Origin: Callipepla californica brunnescens
Taxonomy: Eukaryota; Chordata; Aves; Galliformes; Odontophoridae
Assembly: GCA_023055505.1 (NCBI GenBank)
Contig: JALIRH010000002.1
Span: 16,391,244-16,455,243, forward strand
DNA length: 64,000 nt
Direction of reading: 5' to 3'
The notes below the pieces were generated by a model. It searched no databases. It was not told where the DNA came from and worked only from the letters and a program-made list of their open reading frames with translations. The translations under genes were made by a program, and so were the position numbers. Below, in pieces: positions 61,591 to 64,000 of this stretch. Positions within the stretch are counted from its first letter, which is position 1. Each line of letters starts with the position of its first letter.

Positions 61591-64000
61591 TTTCAAGTAT
61601 GTGTCTTCAAGAAGTTTTTGGTTTTAAGTTGAGGGTCTTTTTAACAGCTAATTGATGTTTTTCTTTCTTTTTTTTTCTTTCTTTTTTTTTTTCTCTATGA
61701 TTCCAAAATCATATGTTCAGAAAAGATCTATTAACTTTTCTGTAGAAAGGGAGATCACAAACAAACAAAAAAAGAAACTTGATTAAACTGATGGAGTTTT
61801 GCTGTTGTCCTTGCATGATTAGAACTTTTATGTGGTTAATTCAAAGGGAAAAGGAAGAAAGATGCCTGTGATTTAACTGTATGACTCAGGAAATTAATGA
61901 TGATCAGGAGATCACAAACAGTTCACTTGTAAAATCCAGTTCAGGTCAGTAATGGTCAAAGGCATATCCATTTACTAGATTCTAGGGTGTTTTAATTCAA
62001 TAATTTGCCAGTTTTGGTTCACTTCATTTACCCTGATCCTATACTGAGATCTCCATGTGAGGAACTGTATAATGACAGATGTTCACAATCGAGAGTGAGA
62101 AATTCCAACTCTTTTCCAAAGAACAGCCATCATAAACTATATCAGTTTGGGTCTTTCTGTGCAAGTTGACTGGATATCATTAGTATAGGGTTTGCATATA
62201 GTCTTCTGTTGTCTTCCTAGCTTTACGTATTACTCTTAGGCTTGGTTAAGTCAGTGGACATTGAACAGAAAGAAAATATTATGAAAAAGGAACAAAATGA
62301 CCAGAAAGACCTTCTTTCTGACATGATGCATTTATGTATTATTGTTGGTATTACTTGGAAAGAGTTTAAACAAAAATGAGCCAAATACAAGGTTGACTTT
62401 AAGTTGGCACTGTGTTATAAAAATATTCCAAGTTGCTCTGTGGATATAAATTCTTACAGAATGTTCTGTTTCCTTAACTGAAAATCACATTGTCTGAATG
62501 AAAATATTTGGATTATTTATTTATGTTGGAAGACATGAATGAATTTAAACTTAATTTAATGAGTTAACAAACTTAACCTTGAATGGTATCAAAGTTGCAC
62601 TAATCTGAGCAGTATTACTCAGAATTAGGGGAAGAGAAGAAATAACTAATTTAATCTGATTTTGGAAGTTAACAAGAGTACTGAAGTATAGCTGTTGTTT
62701 TTATTTCAGCAACTCTGATGTTCTGCAATATTCTCTCTTCTTTTTATTGGTGTACAAAGGGACAGTTAACCCCAGTATATTTAAAAATATAGATTAAATG
62801 TAGCTACTTGATCATCTATTTCCTTCCTTGACAACTCAGGATTATTTCCTGTAGTATTGCACTCTGATTGTAAACTTCACTGGAGCTAATTATATACTGT
62901 ACAGATCTTTTTAGCATTTAACTAACTCATTTTAGAATAAAAACTTCATAGTAAATTTAAGAATAGAATAGTCTTTAAGTATAAAAGGAATAAAATGAAA
63001 TACCAGCCTGATTAGCACTTCAGGATTCAGAAAGCCAGTTTCTATTAAAAATCCTTATCATTCTGGCTTTGCGACTGTGTTGATGGATGCAGAGTTTGAA
63101 GGCCCACAGCCATAAAAGATTTTGGGTCTTCTTTGCTCCAGTTCATCTGGTCTACAGTGCAGTCTCCACCAAATCCTCCAACTTTCTTGAGCATGGATGA
63201 AGGAACTCCATAAAAGCACTGAGATGTTATTGACATTTTTCTCTGGTTCTTTCTTTTAAATGTCACTAACTGTTTGTTTGAAGCATCTTGGTAATTAGAG
63301 GGCAAACAGGGCTCACCCCATGTTCGAACTGTACATAGCATTTTGAATAATTTCACTCCTGTTTATGGGGGCATTAATTGACAAAGCAGCATAAGCAAGA
63401 GCAAGAAACAAATAGTAGGAAACTTTTTTCTGAATGTATTTATGTGACATGTAGTTGCACTTTGTGACTTTGGTAGTCCACACAGAGCTTACTTTCTGAA
63501 AGCCAGTGCTTACCTCGTATTTACAAAAGGAAATTAGAGCTGCCACCTAAGGAAAGCTACTGGGACAGCCCATGTTTCAGTTTCTTATTTCACAGGTGTA
63601 TCAGAAGCTCTGACAGATAATGTAACAGCCTTGAGGAAGGTTCATAGAAACCAGGAAGCCACGAGTTCAAATGTTACATGCTCTTTGACTGCTCCTATTT
63701 CAGCATGTTTCATAGTCACCACTATTAAGCAGGGACTCACACTCTTAATTTTAGCAGCAGATGGTTTATCAGTGTCAGCTTCCTTTTTACCTGATAAATT
63801 AATTGACTTAGCTGTGGAACACAATCTTTTCTGGCAGGATGAGAAAAGAAGCTACTTCTTATATACTACAGAACTAACTGTCACATACACCAGTATACTG
63901 TCACCACCAGGAAAGTGGGGAATAGACTAAAGCTTTGTACTGAGCTGACTTGAGAATAATCAGCTCCAGCCAACAGAGATCCAGAGCCCACATCCCTTCC
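61591..64000. other. Intron 1 to window edge, no gene seen
   Basis: A polypyrimidine tract lies at 61660-61694. The remainder is AT-rich. Frames of 103 codons (63045-63356, minus) and 99 codons (63631-63930, +) were examined and not recognised as any family or as ANGPT1 exon 2. Confidence 0.5.
61660..61694. repeat. Polypyrimidine tract (T with interspersed C)
   Basis: Thirty-five bases of T broken by single C, just downstream of the CR1 end. Confidence 0.88.

Larger units (their letters stand above)
10308..64000 (+). other. ANGPT1: ANGPT1 intron 1, 5' part (acceptor not in window)
   Basis: From the donor at 10308 to the right edge I find no further ANGPT1 coding sequence. Exon 2 should start with a coiled-coil segment beginning Leu-Glu-Asn-Tyr-Ile-Val-Glu-Asn; no such frame was seen by eye on the + strand. 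The intron is therefore at least 53.7 kb, in keeping with the very long first intron of this gene in other vertebrates. It holds CR1 pieces, the mariner, SINE relics and simple repeats listed separately. A short exon of an unrelated non-coding transcript would be invisible here. Confidence 0.85.

Noticed and set aside
63045..63356. 103-codon minus-strand frame near the right edge
   Set aside because: Not similar to ANGPT1 exon 2 (wrong strand too) nor to any transposon protein I recognise.
10308..64000. ANGPT1 exon 2 or other conserved exon
   Set aside because: Searched by eye for the expected coiled-coil start on + and found none; a translated alignment would be decisive.

Overview
The window looks like a stretch of avian nuclear genome, most likely from a galliform such as chicken. 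By eye it is AT-rich and gene-poor. It contains many CR1 non-LTR retrotransposon fragments, a decayed mariner of the Galluhop type, and one recognisable vertebrate exon. Nothing prokaryotic is present: no operons, CRISPR arrays, rRNA or tRNA genes. Apart from the ANGPT1 exon, the short open reading frames are either inside repeats or what chance would give in AT-rich DNA.

The one gene I can support is ANGPT1 (angiopoietin-1, the secreted agonist ligand of the TIE2/TEK receptor), on the + strand. Coding exon 1 runs from the ATG at 10011 to 10307 (99 codons). A consensus splice donor follows at 10308. The exon encodes the signal peptide and the N-terminal clustering region up to the start of the coiled coil. 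The 5' UTR probably occupies about 9700-10010 and carries two short upstream ORFs. A candidate promoter lies just upstream. Positions 1 to about 9400 are 5' flanking DNA. From 10308 to the right edge the window is the first part of a very long intron 1. I did not find exon 2 or any later exon, so the gene continues beyond position 64000.

Repeats: CR1 antisense pieces lie near 2851-3650, 24560-24670, 33472-33775, 34958-35785, 41020-41170 and 51220-51836. CR1 sense pieces lie near 29380-29900, 53060-53180, 53765-53900, 55740-55925 and 61205-61590. The mariner lies at 37902-39193 with terminal inverted repeats and TA target duplications, and its transposase is disabled. Two ancient MIR-like SINE relics are near 41670-41790 and 52288-52400. 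Several microsatellites, two short tandem duplications and one 18-bp perfect palindrome complete the list. About 21 kb around exon 1 (3651-24559) has no CR1 copy that I recognise.

I looked for an undescribed system and did not find one. The points most worth checking are the uORFs ahead of the ANGPT1 start, the CR1-free zone around the promoter, a pair of palindromic kappaB-like sites in intron 1, and the SINE relics. All comparisons with known families are from memory; no alignment was run.
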